Part shown: positions 14,436-21,988 of the stretch, in pieces | How positions within the stretch are numbered: the first letter of the stretch is position 1 | Layout of the letters: each line of letters begins with the position of its first letter | The notes under the pieces: generated by a model | What the model was told of the DNA's origin: nothing | The model's input: the letters and a program-made list of their open reading frames with translations, nothing else | Databases searched by the model: none | From: Veillonella sp. | Lineage (GTDB): Bacteria > Bacillota > Negativicutes > Veillonellales > Veillonellaceae | Direction of reading: 5' to 3' | NCBI GenBank assembly: GCA_022737715.1 | Contig: JAIITD010000014.1 | Coordinates: 1-22,754 of the forward strand | DNA: 22,754 nt | Made by a program: the position numbers and the translations under genes

Positions 14436-15713
14436 ATGAATTACGCAACAAAATTATGTATTGTTTCAATGATGAGTGTGTTTAGTGTATCTTCTATGGG
14501 CCTAGTGCAAGCCGCCGATACACCTATCGTTTCAACAGGTGGTGCGGCCTATAATATCGGACTACAGGGTGCTTCTTTCACCAATTCGGATAATGTATCC
14601 TTAGGTGGTCAAGCTGGGGCAACCAACAGTAATCCATATTCTCATTCAGGAGATCCAAATGCAACGGGTAATAACATTGCCATTGGTCGTGTAGCATTGA
14701 ATGGTTCTCAAGGTGGTGGCAACGTCGCATTAGGTTCTAAAACATTTATAGAAGGCAAAGGAGACTATAACTTCTTAGGTAACTTTGCGGCAGGCTTTAA
14801 ATCAACTATTTCTGATACAATTGCTATCGGTGCTTTCGCCGGTTCTAATGCTAAGGGGAATAAAAACGTATGGCTTGGCGCTGGCCAAGCGGGTGACAGC
14901 ACAGGTAACAATACGGTGTTGATCGGCTCTAACTCTACAGTGGATGGTAATTTTAACTATGGCATAGGCCATAATGCAGCGTTAAAGGGTGAAAGCAATG
15001 CTGTGGTGGGTGCCTACAATCATGTGACGGCGAATAATACCTATGTACTAGGTGATCATGTAACAACAACGTTGGATAATGCCGTAGTTCTAGGCAGTCA
15101 TTCCACTGCTGAAAGTACAGATGTGGTGAGCACCCTAAGCTATACCTATGCAGGCGGTACCGTTAACTTTGCCGGCACTGCACCAGTATCCACCGTGTCT
15201 GTAGGTGCTACCGGTCAAGAACGGACCATCACACATGTAGCAGCAGGCCGCGTTAGTGCGGATTCTACAGATGCTATCAATGGTTCCCAATTATACGGTG
15301 CAAACCAACAAATCGATAATCTATACAACAAAATTAGCAACATTGGAAAAGATGCCAATAAAGGTGATGCTCGTGCTGCGGCACTTGCTGCATTACATCC
15401 AATGCAATTTGATCCAGATAATCGTGTACAAGTGATGGGCGGTATTGGTCACTATAAAGATGCCAATGCTTTAGCCCTCGGTGTGGGTTACTATCCAAAG
15501 GAAAACTTACTCCTCACAGCAGGTGCTACCGTTAATGACCACATCATGGCCAATCTTGGCGTATCCTATAAATTCGGAGAAAACAAAACGCTACAAAAAA
15601 TCTCTCCTGCGTCCTATAACGCTCTCGAACAACGGGTTGATACATTGGAGGCTCAAAATAAAAAGTTACAAGAAACTGTAGATATGCTCGTACAAAAATT
15701 AAATAACAGATAA
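14436..15713 (+). CDS. Trimeric autotransporter adhesin with C-terminal coiled coil
   Basis: A 425-residue type Vc autotransporter. Signal peptide 1-27 or so (VSSMGLVQA-A), a YadA-type head made of repeats such as NNIAIGRVAL, GNVALGS, DTIAIGAFAG, NTVLIGSNS and NAVVLGS, a neck (ITHVAAGRVSADSTDAINGSQLY), a short stalk, and a YadA anchor about 308-390 (ALAALHPMQFDPDN ... NLGVSYKFGENK). Unlike canonical members it does not end at the barrel: residues 393-425 form a coiled coil (ALEQRVDTLEAQNKKLQETV) that should point into the periplasm. Start ATG 14436 is chosen for GGGAGGG 6 nt upstream; a TTG at 14412 is also open. The short gap to the ComK-like gene suggests co-transcription. Likely role: aggregation or adhesion. 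Confidence 0.9.
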   Translation: MNYATKLCIVSMMSVFSVSSMGLVQAADTPIVSTGGAAYNIGLQGASFTNSDNVSLGGQAGATNSNPYSHSGDPNATGNNIAIGRVALNGSQGGGNVALGSKTFIEGKGDYNFLGNFAAGFKSTISDTIAIGAFAGSNAKGNKNVWLGAGQAGDSTGNNTVLIGSNSTVDGNFNYGIGHNAALKGESNAVVGAYNHVTANNTYVLGDHVTTTLDNAVVLGSHSTAESTDVVSTLSYTYAGGTVNFAGTAPVSTVSVGATGQERTITHVAAGRVSADSTDAINGSQLYGANQQIDNLYNKISNIGKDANKGDARAAALAALHPMQFDPDNRVQVMGGIGHYKDANALALGVGYYPKENLLLTAGATVNDHIMANLGVSYKFGENKTLQKISPASYNALEQRVDTLEAQNKKLQETVDMLVQKLNNR

Positions 15714-15774
15714 TATTGAGATATTCAGATAGCTGTACGATATAAACAGATCATTCATAATAACCTCAGTATGT

Positions 15775-15817
15775 AAGCGGATAGTTAGTCCATTGCGATT
15801 AGCTATCCGTTTTTTAT
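15775..15817 (+). terminator. Rho-independent terminator after first trimeric autotransporter
   Basis: CGGATAGTTA pairs with TAGCTATCCG (one G-T pair) and a TTTTTTA tail follows. Confidence 0.88.
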
Positions 15818-15822
15818 TTGAT

Positions 15823-15904
15823 TAATTATCTTATAAATATGTTAATTATTTTAAGATAATTATAAACAAACTATTTACAAATATTTAAAATATGTTAATA
15901 TAAT
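15823..15904 (+). promoter_or_regulatory. Promoter region of second trimeric autotransporter with inverted repeat and AT-rich motif (copy 3)
   Basis: An 11-bp inverted repeat TAATTATCTTA / TAAGATAATTA (15823-15833, 15852-15862) includes the TTTAAGATAATT seen at 5943. It is followed by AAACAAACTAT (15864-15874), the exact inverse of ATAGTTTGTTT at 5956, then TTTACA (15874-15879), a 19-nt spacer and TATAAT (15899-15904). The operator-like elements thus lie just upstream of, or overlapping, the -35. Confidence 0.45.
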
Positions 15905-15979
15905 TCATGTAAACATCATGAAGAAATGATGAGTGAGAGATCGTATTATGTATTTGTTTGTAAATAGAGAGGGAAGATT

Positions 15980-18148
15980 ATGAACAAACGGAAACGCTTA
16001 TTGGCGATATTGATTAATGGTATGTTGCTATCTAGCTTATGTGTGGCTAGTGCAGCGGATGTTACGGTAGGCACTGGTAATGGTGTTGCTTATGGGACTA
16101 GCAGTAGTGCCAACAATACGCAAGATATTGCAGTCGGTAACAAGGCAAAGGTTGAAAACTATGTCGGTCAAAATGGCAGCGTAGCTATTGGTGCTAATGC
16201 GCATGTTGAAAATATGGCAGGTGGTGCAGAAGCAGCTGTAGGTATGGGGCAAACATCATATTCTGGTAACTTTTGGTCCTCCGCTCGTGTACCGGCAGAT
16301 CCATCTAAGGTAGTGGGCTCTGTTGCGATTGGTAATAATACATTTGCTCGTACGGGTAGCACCATGATTGGATCTCATAATTATCGCGGTGCTATTGGTG
16401 ATACTACGATAGATACAGATAATAATGGTACCCGTGGTGCCAGTTTAAACGTGTATGCAACAACAGTCGGTGCTAATAGCTTTAGCAATGGTGCTTTCAC
16501 CACTACTACTGGTACATACAATGTCATTAGTTCCTCCTATACAGGTGGTCGTTTCTCAACACCTACTCAAAACTTTGGGGCTACCGTAAATGGTGCTTTC
16601 AACAGTATTGAATCTACAAGTGGTGGTTCCACGGCAGGTGTAGCAACGGCCATTACTGGCGTTGCCAACCGTGTAGCGAATTCTAATGGTGCTCTTGTAT
16701 ATGGTGCAGGTAATGAAATCACTAATTCTAGTGCTTCGTTCAGCACGCCTGGTGAAGGTGCTACGTCCGCGAAGGATTTTGCAGACAAATTAAAAACTGC
16801 TGTTACATCCTCTAATGGTGCTGGTGCTACCATGGCATTTGGTGGCGGTAATAAGGCAGATTATACGTTACGTACATCCCTGATTGGTGTAAACAATACT
16901 GTTACGGGCGTACGTGGTGACCAAAGTAAGGACAATTTAGCCCTTGGTGTTGGCAATACAGCTACGAATGTGCAACATATGACGGCTATTGGTTCTAAGA
17001 ACACCGTTTCTGATGCAAAGAATACAGTTATCGTCGGCGATAACCGTACCGTAACAGGTGCTAATAATGCTGTTATTATCGGCTCTAGCGACAATGGAAC
17101 GACAACAGCAGTTCACGATGCGGTGGCACTTGGTCATAATACAGACGTATCTACCGAAGGTGGCGTAGCACTCGGTAGCGGTTCTAAAGCGATAGTAGCT
17201 GCAGGTGCAGTTGGTTATGATATCCTAACTAACGCGCCATCCACGGATACATCGGCTACATGGAAATCCACAGCATCCGCTGTATCTGTTGGTGATGTAG
17301 CGAATGGCGTAACACGTCAAATTACATCCGTTGCGGCTGGTACAAATGACACTGATGCGGTGAATGTGGCACAACTTAAACGATTAAACGATATGATATC
17401 CGTAAATGCATACAATACTGTCAACGTTCAAGGCGATGTAACAAATCTTAAAAAAGATGTATCTCGTCTAGATAAACGCGTTAATCGAGGCGTAGCTGGT
17501 GCGGCTGCGTTAGCGGCTCTTCATCCGCTCGACTTTGATCCAGATGCAAAATGGGACTTTGCGGCTGGCTATGGGCATTTCCATAATGGTAATGCTGTTG
17601 CATTAGGTGCGTTCTATCGTCCTAATGAGGACGTGCAATTGAGCGTAGGTTCTACTGTGGGTAATGGGGAAACTGTTGTGAACGCAGGCCTTTCTGTGAA
17701 AGTCGGCGCTCATAGCAATGTATCTCGTTCTCGCGTGGCCATCGGTAAAGAAGTGTTAGAACTTAAGAAAACCGTAGCAGTTCAAAATGCGCAAATCCAA
17801 AAATTAACAGCCCTCTTAAACGATGTGGCAGGTACGCGTATGAAAGCAGACCGCACTACATTGTTCCCAGATGTGGCTAGCAACCACTGGGCTTACGAAG
17901 CAGTGAGCGACCTATCTCGTCGTGGTTTAATAGAAGGATACCCTGATGGTACATTTGGTGGCGACCGCTTGTTAACTCGCTACGAATTTGCTCAAATCGT
18001 ATACCGTGCCCTTCAAAACGGCGTACAAGTAAACGAACAACTGGTAACAGAATTCAGCCCTGAAATGGCATTGTTCCGCGTTGATACAGTGGCAAAAAAT
18101 AGCCAAGGACAACCAACAATTGAACGGGTTAGAGTGAATAAAAAATAA
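15980..18148 (+). CDS. Trimeric autotransporter with periplasmic C-terminal SLH domain
   Basis: A 722-residue type Vc autotransporter. Signal peptide 1-25 (LLSSLCVASA-A), a long YadA-type head with repeats (DIAVGNKAKV, GSVAIGANA, NLALGVGNTA, NTVIVGDNRTV, GGVALGSGS), a neck (VTRQITSVAAGTNDTDAVN), and a YadA anchor about 501-586 (ALAALHPLDFDPDAKWDF ... VNAGLSVKVG). After it come a coiled coil about 591-625 and one SLH domain 629-678 (LFPDVASNHWAYEAV, EGYPDGTFGG, LTRYEFAQ), then a 44-residue basic tail. The SLH domain matches that of the OmpM proteins and should bind peptidoglycan, so the trimer would link surface, outer membrane and wall. Start ATG 15980 has AGAGGGA. It is flanked by terminators on both sides. 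Confidence 0.92.
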   Translation: MNKRKRLLAILINGMLLSSLCVASAADVTVGTGNGVAYGTSSSANNTQDIAVGNKAKVENYVGQNGSVAIGANAHVENMAGGAEAAVGMGQTSYSGNFWSSARVPADPSKVVGSVAIGNNTFARTGSTMIGSHNYRGAIGDTTIDTDNNGTRGASLNVYATTVGANSFSNGAFTTTTGTYNVISSSYTGGRFSTPTQNFGATVNGAFNSIESTSGGSTAGVATAITGVANRVANSNGALVYGAGNEITNSSASFSTPGEGATSAKDFADKLKTAVTSSNGAGATMAFGGGNKADYTLRTSLIGVNNTVTGVRGDQSKDNLALGVGNTATNVQHMTAIGSKNTVSDAKNTVIVGDNRTVTGANNAVIIGSSDNGTTTAVHDAVALGHNTDVSTEGGVALGSGSKAIVAAGAVGYDILTNAPSTDTSATWKSTASAVSVGDVANGVTRQITSVAAGTNDTDAVNVAQLKRLNDMISVNAYNTVNVQGDVTNLKKDVSRLDKRVNRGVAGAAALAALHPLDFDPDAKWDFAAGYGHFHNGNAVALGAFYRPNEDVQLSVGSTVGNGETVVNAGLSVKVGAHSNVSRSRVAIGKEVLELKKTVAVQNAQIQKLTALLNDVAGTRMKADRTTLFPDVASNHWAYEAVSDLSRRGLIEGYPDGTFGGDRLLTRYEFAQIVYRALQNGVQVNEQLVTEFSPEMALFRVDTVAKNSQGQPTIERVRVNKK

Positions 18149-18165
18149 TAGATAATAGACAAAAT

Positions 18166-18218
18166 AAACCGATACGAACTCTATTAATTAGTAATAGAGT
18201 TTGTATCGGTTTTATATT
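18166..18218 (+). terminator. Rho-independent terminator after second trimeric autotransporter
   Basis: AAACCGATACGAACTCTATTA pairs over 21 bp with TAATAGAGTTTGTATCGGTTT apart from one G-T pair. Loop ATTAG, tail TATATTTG. From here to 18392 there is no gene; the DNA is AT-rich with a possible TTGACT at 18343. Confidence 0.9.
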
Positions 18219-18392
18219 TGTGGTATTAAAACATGGGGAGATTTGACGTAAATTTAAATTGTCTTTCATTATTTTTTCATGTAAGATTAATGTGACATGT
18301 ATAGAATACAATAAATTATTATAGTTTGGACGAGTATAACTTTTGACTTTGTAACTACAATTATTTTGTATTGTTCAAAAAGGATGCATACT

Positions 18393-18971
18393 ATGGAGTC
18401 TATACATTTTATAGGATACCATGGAACTAAATGTGGGTATGCAAAACAGATTTTAGAGGAACGACATTTTAAACCATCTAAAAAAAGTTCAGAGTGGCTA
18501 GGGAGAGGAATTTATTTTTTTAAAGACGATGTACTTCAAGCCTTATTTTTCGCAGGAGCTCGTTATTCCAACGAAAAGTATAATATTCGAGTATTAAAGG
18601 TGAGAATAGAGTCAGCAACATATTTTGATTTGACGATTACTAAGCATAGAGATTCTGTTTATCGTATGTTGAGTCATGTTTTAGAAGCCTTAGCTGGAAA
18701 AAATCCTAAATTGTATAAGGTTATAGCAAGTCATTTTCCTGAATTAAAAGATGGTCTTAAGGAACATGCCAGTGAAGGGTACATACTGGATCTTATGTAT
18801 CGGATCAAACCTTATGATTTAGTGATTTGCCCATATGATGTACCAAAACAAGAAGCTAAACAAGCTTTCAGATTTAAACCCACACAAATACAGGTGTGTA
18901 TAAAAGATGATTGTTGTATTGATTATGATTCATTAGAAGAGGTGAGTAAAAGTGAATATAGACCAATATGA
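18393..18971 (+). CDS. CmdT-like ADP-ribosyltransferase toxin
   Basis: A 192-residue cytoplasmic protein with the marks of an ADP-ribosyltransferase fold: GYHGTKCGYAKQIL (8-21, with His10 as the NAD-binding His), WLGRGIYFF (35-43, Tyr41), and near the end KPTQIQVCI (162-170) where the third catalytic position (Gln/Glu) is expected. In CmdTAC (known from E. coli) CmdT ADP-ribosylates mRNA after phage infection and stops translation. Here the gene is the first of three; the next begins inside its last codons (20-nt overlap), and the third encodes a SecB-like chaperone. The start ATG at 18393 has AAAAAGGA 9 nt before it; an ATG at 18384 overlaps that site. The operon is visibly more AT-rich than its neighbours, suggesting transfer. 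Target and activity here are inferred. Confidence 0.75.
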   Translation: MESIHFIGYHGTKCGYAKQILEERHFKPSKKSSEWLGRGIYFFKDDVLQALFFAGARYSNEKYNIRVLKVRIESATYFDLTITKHRDSVYRMLSHVLEALAGKNPKLYKVIASHFPELKDGLKEHASEGYILDLMYRIKPYDLVICPYDVPKQEAKQAFRFKPTQIQVCIKDDCCIDYDSLEEVSKSEYRPI

Positions 18972-19275
18972 AAAGGAGTTCCTTGAGCGGTTGGAACAAA
19001 TGACTGCGGAGGAATTAAGTCATATATTTGAGGATGTATTTGATTTAAAACAAGCAGATAATGAAGAGAATCTATTAGTGCAATTGGCACATAATAAAAC
19101 TCATGATAATACAACTAAGAGTTTATATCAAAAATTTATTGATTCTAAGACCGTTTCGGTTATTAATAATACAGATAGAGTAGCCATATCTTCTTTAAAG
19201 ATAGATAAACGATATGATTTTAAATCTAGTGTTTATAAACAACCTGAACAATATATTACTAAAACTGCATCGTAA
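18952..19275 (+). CDS. Candidate antitoxin (CmdA position)
   Basis: A 107-residue protein with no family I recognise. Residues 1-50 are acidic and helical (DQYEKEFLERLEQMTAEELS, FEDVFDL); the rest is polar with a basic end (KIDKRYDFKSSVYKQPEQY). The GTG start at 18952 follows AGAGGTGA by 6 nt and overlaps the upstream toxin gene, so translation is probably coupled. Position between an ADP-ribosyltransferase and a SecB-like chaperone is that of CmdA, the labile antitoxin that the chaperone keeps stable. If so, its C-terminal third would be the chaperone-dependent part. There is no visible DNA-binding motif, so autorepression as in other toxin-antitoxin systems is not indicated. Confidence 0.65.
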   Translation: MNIDQYEKEFLERLEQMTAEELSHIFEDVFDLKQADNEENLLVQLAHNKTHDNTTKSLYQKFIDSKTVSVINNTDRVAISSLKIDKRYDFKSSVYKQPEQYITKTAS

Positions 19276-19289
19276 TTAAGGGGTTACAT

Positions 19290-19700
19290 ATGGAAAAGAG
19301 TAAACTTCAGTTTTCGCCACCCATATTAAAATCAAGTCATTTATCAATTAATGATGAGTTCATAAAAAATAATACGCCAGAATCTATGAATAATATAGAA
19401 ATCCCATTTAAGTATCAAATTGATCATAGTGATATTGAGGATTGTAGTACATTTGTAAAATTTACTATTACTGTTGGCGAGGAAAGTAATAAATATCCAT
19501 TTATAGCACAAGTTGAGATGTTATCACAATTTAGTTGGGAGAAGGACTATAGTGATAAAGTTGATAACTTATTAGAGATTAATGCGCCAGCATTGCTATT
19601 AAGCTATTCTAGACCAATTATTTCTATGTTAACATCTATGACACCATTTCCTCCGTATCATATACCTTTTTTAAATTTTACTAAGCAAAATGATGAGTAA
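19290..19700 (+). CDS. SecB-like chaperone of a toxin-antitoxin-chaperone operon
   Basis: A 136-residue protein that fits SecB in length and in its most conserved part: INAPALLLSYSRPIISMLTS (97-116) then PFPPYHIPFLNF (119-130), which corresponds to the SecB run of Pro, Tyr-x-Arg, Leu-Thr, Pro-Pro and Pro-x-Asn-Phe. The N-terminal part (KLQFSPPILKSSHLSIN) and the central strand VKFTITVGEESNKYPFIAQVEMLSQFSW also match. SecB is otherwise typical of Proteobacteria; an orphan SecB-like gene in an operon like this points to a chaperone dedicated to an antitoxin (as in Mtb Rv1957 or CmdC). ATG 19290 has AAGGGG 6 nt before it and lies 14 nt after the candidate antitoxin gene. A bidirectional terminator follows. 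Confidence 0.78.
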   Translation: MEKSKLQFSPPILKSSHLSINDEFIKNNTPESMNNIEIPFKYQIDHSDIEDCSTFVKFTITVGEESNKYPFIAQVEMLSQFSWEKDYSDKVDNLLEINAPALLLSYSRPIISMLTSMTPFPPYHIPFLNFTKQNDE

Positions 19701-19740
19701 TGGTACTTGTGTTATTTTAAAACTATATATTAAAAACAAC

Positions 19741-19778
19741 AAAATGAGGCAGCGACCATATGGTCGTTGCCTCGTTTT
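19741..19778. terminator. Bidirectional terminator between converging genes
   Basis: AAAATGAGGCAGCGACC / GGTCGTTGCCTCGTTTT with an ATAT loop (two G-T pairs), flanked by T-rich DNA on the plus side and by AAAACAACAAAA (a T run on the minus side). It serves the CmdTAC-like operon and the minus-strand methyltransferase. Confidence 0.9.
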
Positions 19779-19788
19779 CATATTCAAA

Positions 19789-21453
19789 TTATTTCTCAAA
19801 GTACCCCAGCATTTCAATGTGTGTCAACACTTCGTCCATGTATTCTTCGGTCGGTACAACGTAGTTATAGCCGTCCTTAGTGGTACGGTTGACGGTTAGG
19901 TTTTCGTCGAGGTTGGCGATTAAATCGGCCCGAGAGATTGGTTTAGCCAATTGTTTCATCACGTATAGTAGGCCATTGTCGACGCCATCGTCCACTTGGT
20001 TGTACATGTTACCCGGTGTGAGGTATTGGCTGCCGCCTTTTTCCACAATGGTTTCGATGTATTTGATAAAGCGCTCTGGAATGTAGCTTTCATTTTCAAC
20101 AAACGGCGTGCGAGGATAGGAAGAACCATAAATGTTGAGGTTGTCCGTCACGATGAGTAGGAACAGACGTTGATACAACACGTCGCCATCGATGACGTAG
20201 CCTGGATAGTGAGACGCGATGTAGTTGATGATATCCTGAACGGTAAATTCCTTGAACGTATCCATCAACACCTTGATAGCGATGTGAACAGTATTGGTCC
20301 AGTCCTCAGGAACGCCCTTCACATTTCTAGACGGCGCCATAAAGTACAGGTTGTTCAAGATGTCTTGGGTTACCGTTTCGTCGTGGTTGATCTTGTCCTC
20401 GTTGGACAGTTTCGTCAATAGGCTCATGCGGAATTGCGTGTCGTACACGTAATCGTAGAACTGTTCCTTGTCAATATAATTGCCGTTGGATAGGGTGGAA
20501 ATGTTTTTTTCCACGTCTCCTGAAAGCCAGGTAATGAAGGATCGTTGTAATGATTCGTCACCTACATAGGCACAGCCGTGTTGACGAGCTCGTTCGATGA
20601 AATCGGATACATATACTGGATCATTGTAGGTTTCCAAGTACTCGTGTGCTACGTAATAATCATTAGATTGTAACACCCGATTGATGTTGTTAATTTTGTA
20701 ATTCGATTGTGCCCGAGAACGATCGTCGCTGTTCATCGTTTCCGCTACAAGCTTTAATACACTCTTCGTATACAACGTGCGTTCTAATAAACCCTTATCT
20801 TCCGCCCGTTTATCCGCGTACAACATGATATCGCGCAATTGTTCCAACCGCTTCCAGCCAGGGTACGTATTGTACGATACATAAGCGATGCCACGGCTCG
20901 ATAAATTCTCGCTACAAATATCGAGAATTTTGTCTTTCACCATGTCCGGTACCCAAGACCAGATACCATGAACGATGATGTAATCGAAGGTGCCGAAATT
21001 CGTATCCACGTCCATAATGTTTTTTTCGAGCAGCGTCACGTTCTTAAGGCCGATGGATTCGATGATCTCCTTGCCGTGCTCCACCTGTACGCCGGATAAA
21101 TCGATGCCTGTGAAAGTCGCCGTAGGGTAGTACATCGCTTGTGGGATGATATTACCGCCGCAGGATGCGCCAAGCTCTAACACGCGCGCCTTGCTCGGCG
21201 CCACCGGATCAAGTCCATAAATCTTAGCCTTAGCATACAAATTATTAATATTCGTACTAGAAAATGGCTTTGAAATATATAGGAACGTATCGTAGGACGC
21301 CTTTAAATCGTTGATGTCCTTTTCTACATCCATAGGCACGTCCATAGTATGCGTTGGCGTATCCGTTGCATCCGGTTTAGATACGACATTCTTGTTTGTT
21401 GTCGTTTCAGCAGAGGCTGATGTGGCCTTATTTTTTTTAGTTTCTTTTTTCAT
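19789..21453 (-). CDS. SAM-dependent methyltransferase with regulatory domain, PKMT-like
   Basis: A 554-residue cytoplasmic protein. Residues 1-40 are Lys/Thr/Ala-rich and probably unstructured. A class I methyltransferase domain follows (motif I VLELGASCGGN 91-101, motif II FTGIDLS 114-120, FDYIIVHGIWSWVPD, GIAYVSYNTYPGW), then a methyltransferase regulatory domain about 225-310 and a C-terminal domain of about 220 residues. This whole plan and the WSWVP and YNTYPGW motifs match the rickettsial lysine methyltransferases PKMT1/PKMT2, which methylate the outer-membrane autotransporter OmpB (known). OmpM or the autotransporters next door would be natural substrates (inference). Start: ATG at 21453 with AAAGGGG 7 nt upstream; an in-frame ATG at 21483 lacks a site. 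Single-gene unit with its own promoter. Confidence 0.82.
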   Translation of the reverse strand: MKKETKKNKATSASAETTTNKNVVSKPDATDTPTHTMDVPMDVEKDINDLKASYDTFLYISKPFSSTNINNLYAKAKIYGLDPVAPSKARVLELGASCGGNIIPQAMYYPTATFTGIDLSGVQVEHGKEIIESIGLKNVTLLEKNIMDVDTNFGTFDYIIVHGIWSWVPDMVKDKILDICSENLSSRGIAYVSYNTYPGWKRLEQLRDIMLYADKRAEDKGLLERTLYTKSVLKLVAETMNSDDRSRAQSNYKINNINRVLQSNDYYVAHEYLETYNDPVYVSDFIERARQHGCAYVGDESLQRSFITWLSGDVEKNISTLSNGNYIDKEQFYDYVYDTQFRMSLLTKLSNEDKINHDETVTQDILNNLYFMAPSRNVKGVPEDWTNTVHIAIKVLMDTFKEFTVQDIINYIASHYPGYVIDGDVLYQRLFLLIVTDNLNIYGSSYPRTPFVENESYIPERFIKYIETIVEKGGSQYLTPGNMYNQVDDGVDNGLLYVMKQLAKPISRADLIANLDENLTVNRTTKDGYNYVVPTEEYMDEVLTHIEMLGYFEK

Positions 21454-21498
21454 AATTAACCCCTTTGTTCTACACTCCCTCATGTATTACTGTAGATT

Positions 21499-21507
21499 AG
21501 TATATCA
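21499..21507 (-). promoter_or_regulatory. Extended -10 promoter of the methyltransferase gene
   Basis: On the minus strand TGATATACT (21507-21499) fits TGnTATAAT with one change. The start would lie near 21492, about 39 nt before the ATG. Confidence 0.45.
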
Positions 21508-21640
21508 TACTACCTTGTTTTATGGTGAAAGTTTATGTTCCTATATATATACTATATATAGAAAATTGCATGAGTTATAGATACAACATATTTGAGGAAA
21601 GCTTGCTGAGGTTTGTAGATATACGTATACGTTTTATATA

Positions 21641-21685
21641 GGTCACGCGTAATAACCATATGGTTGTTACGCGTGGCCTTTTTAT
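21641..21685 (+). terminator. Strong orphan terminator hairpin
   Basis: GGTCACGCGTAATAACC pairs with GGTTGTTACGCGTGGCC (two G-T pairs), loop ATAT, followed by TTTTTATTTT on the plus strand. No plus-strand gene precedes it in 21454-21640, so it may end an unannotated small RNA. From 21686 to 21918 I see no gene. Confidence 0.75.
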
Positions 21686-21918
21686 TTTAGTGAATTCTAT
21701 TTGATGAGACTTTGTAAGAGGATCAGTCATGAATATAGATTTAGTAAAAAATATCAAAATAAAAATTTTAATGTGATTAATTTTATATCCAATGGTAATG
21801 AGTAAGATGTGACCTAATCGTAAGGCGGTAGTATACGGTCCTAAATCGGTTTATATCTTTGTGAATTTTAAAGGCATTGTAATATTCCTTTGAAATATGA
21901 TGGGTCATAAATTTTCTA

Positions 21919-21956
21919 GTGTAGAGAATGCTATATCAATATAGTGTGAGCTACAC
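21919..21956 (+). promoter_or_regulatory. Nested hairpin upstream of small membrane protein gene
   Basis: GTGTAG (21919) pairs with CTACAC (21951) and inside it CTATAT pairs with ATATAG (21931, 21939). It ends 33 nt before the start codon and may be a leader structure or an operator. Confidence 0.35.
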
Positions 21957-21988
21957 ATTGTTTTCTTTAAGAAAGGAGTTGATTCCAG

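Noticed and set aside
19690..19899. Plus-strand ORF over the end of the SecB-like gene and the terminator
   Set aside because: It runs through the bidirectional terminator and the antisense of the methyltransferase gene.
21454..21483. Upstream ATG of the methyltransferase
   Set aside because: No Shine-Dalgarno before it, while AAAGGGG is well placed for the ATG at 21453.
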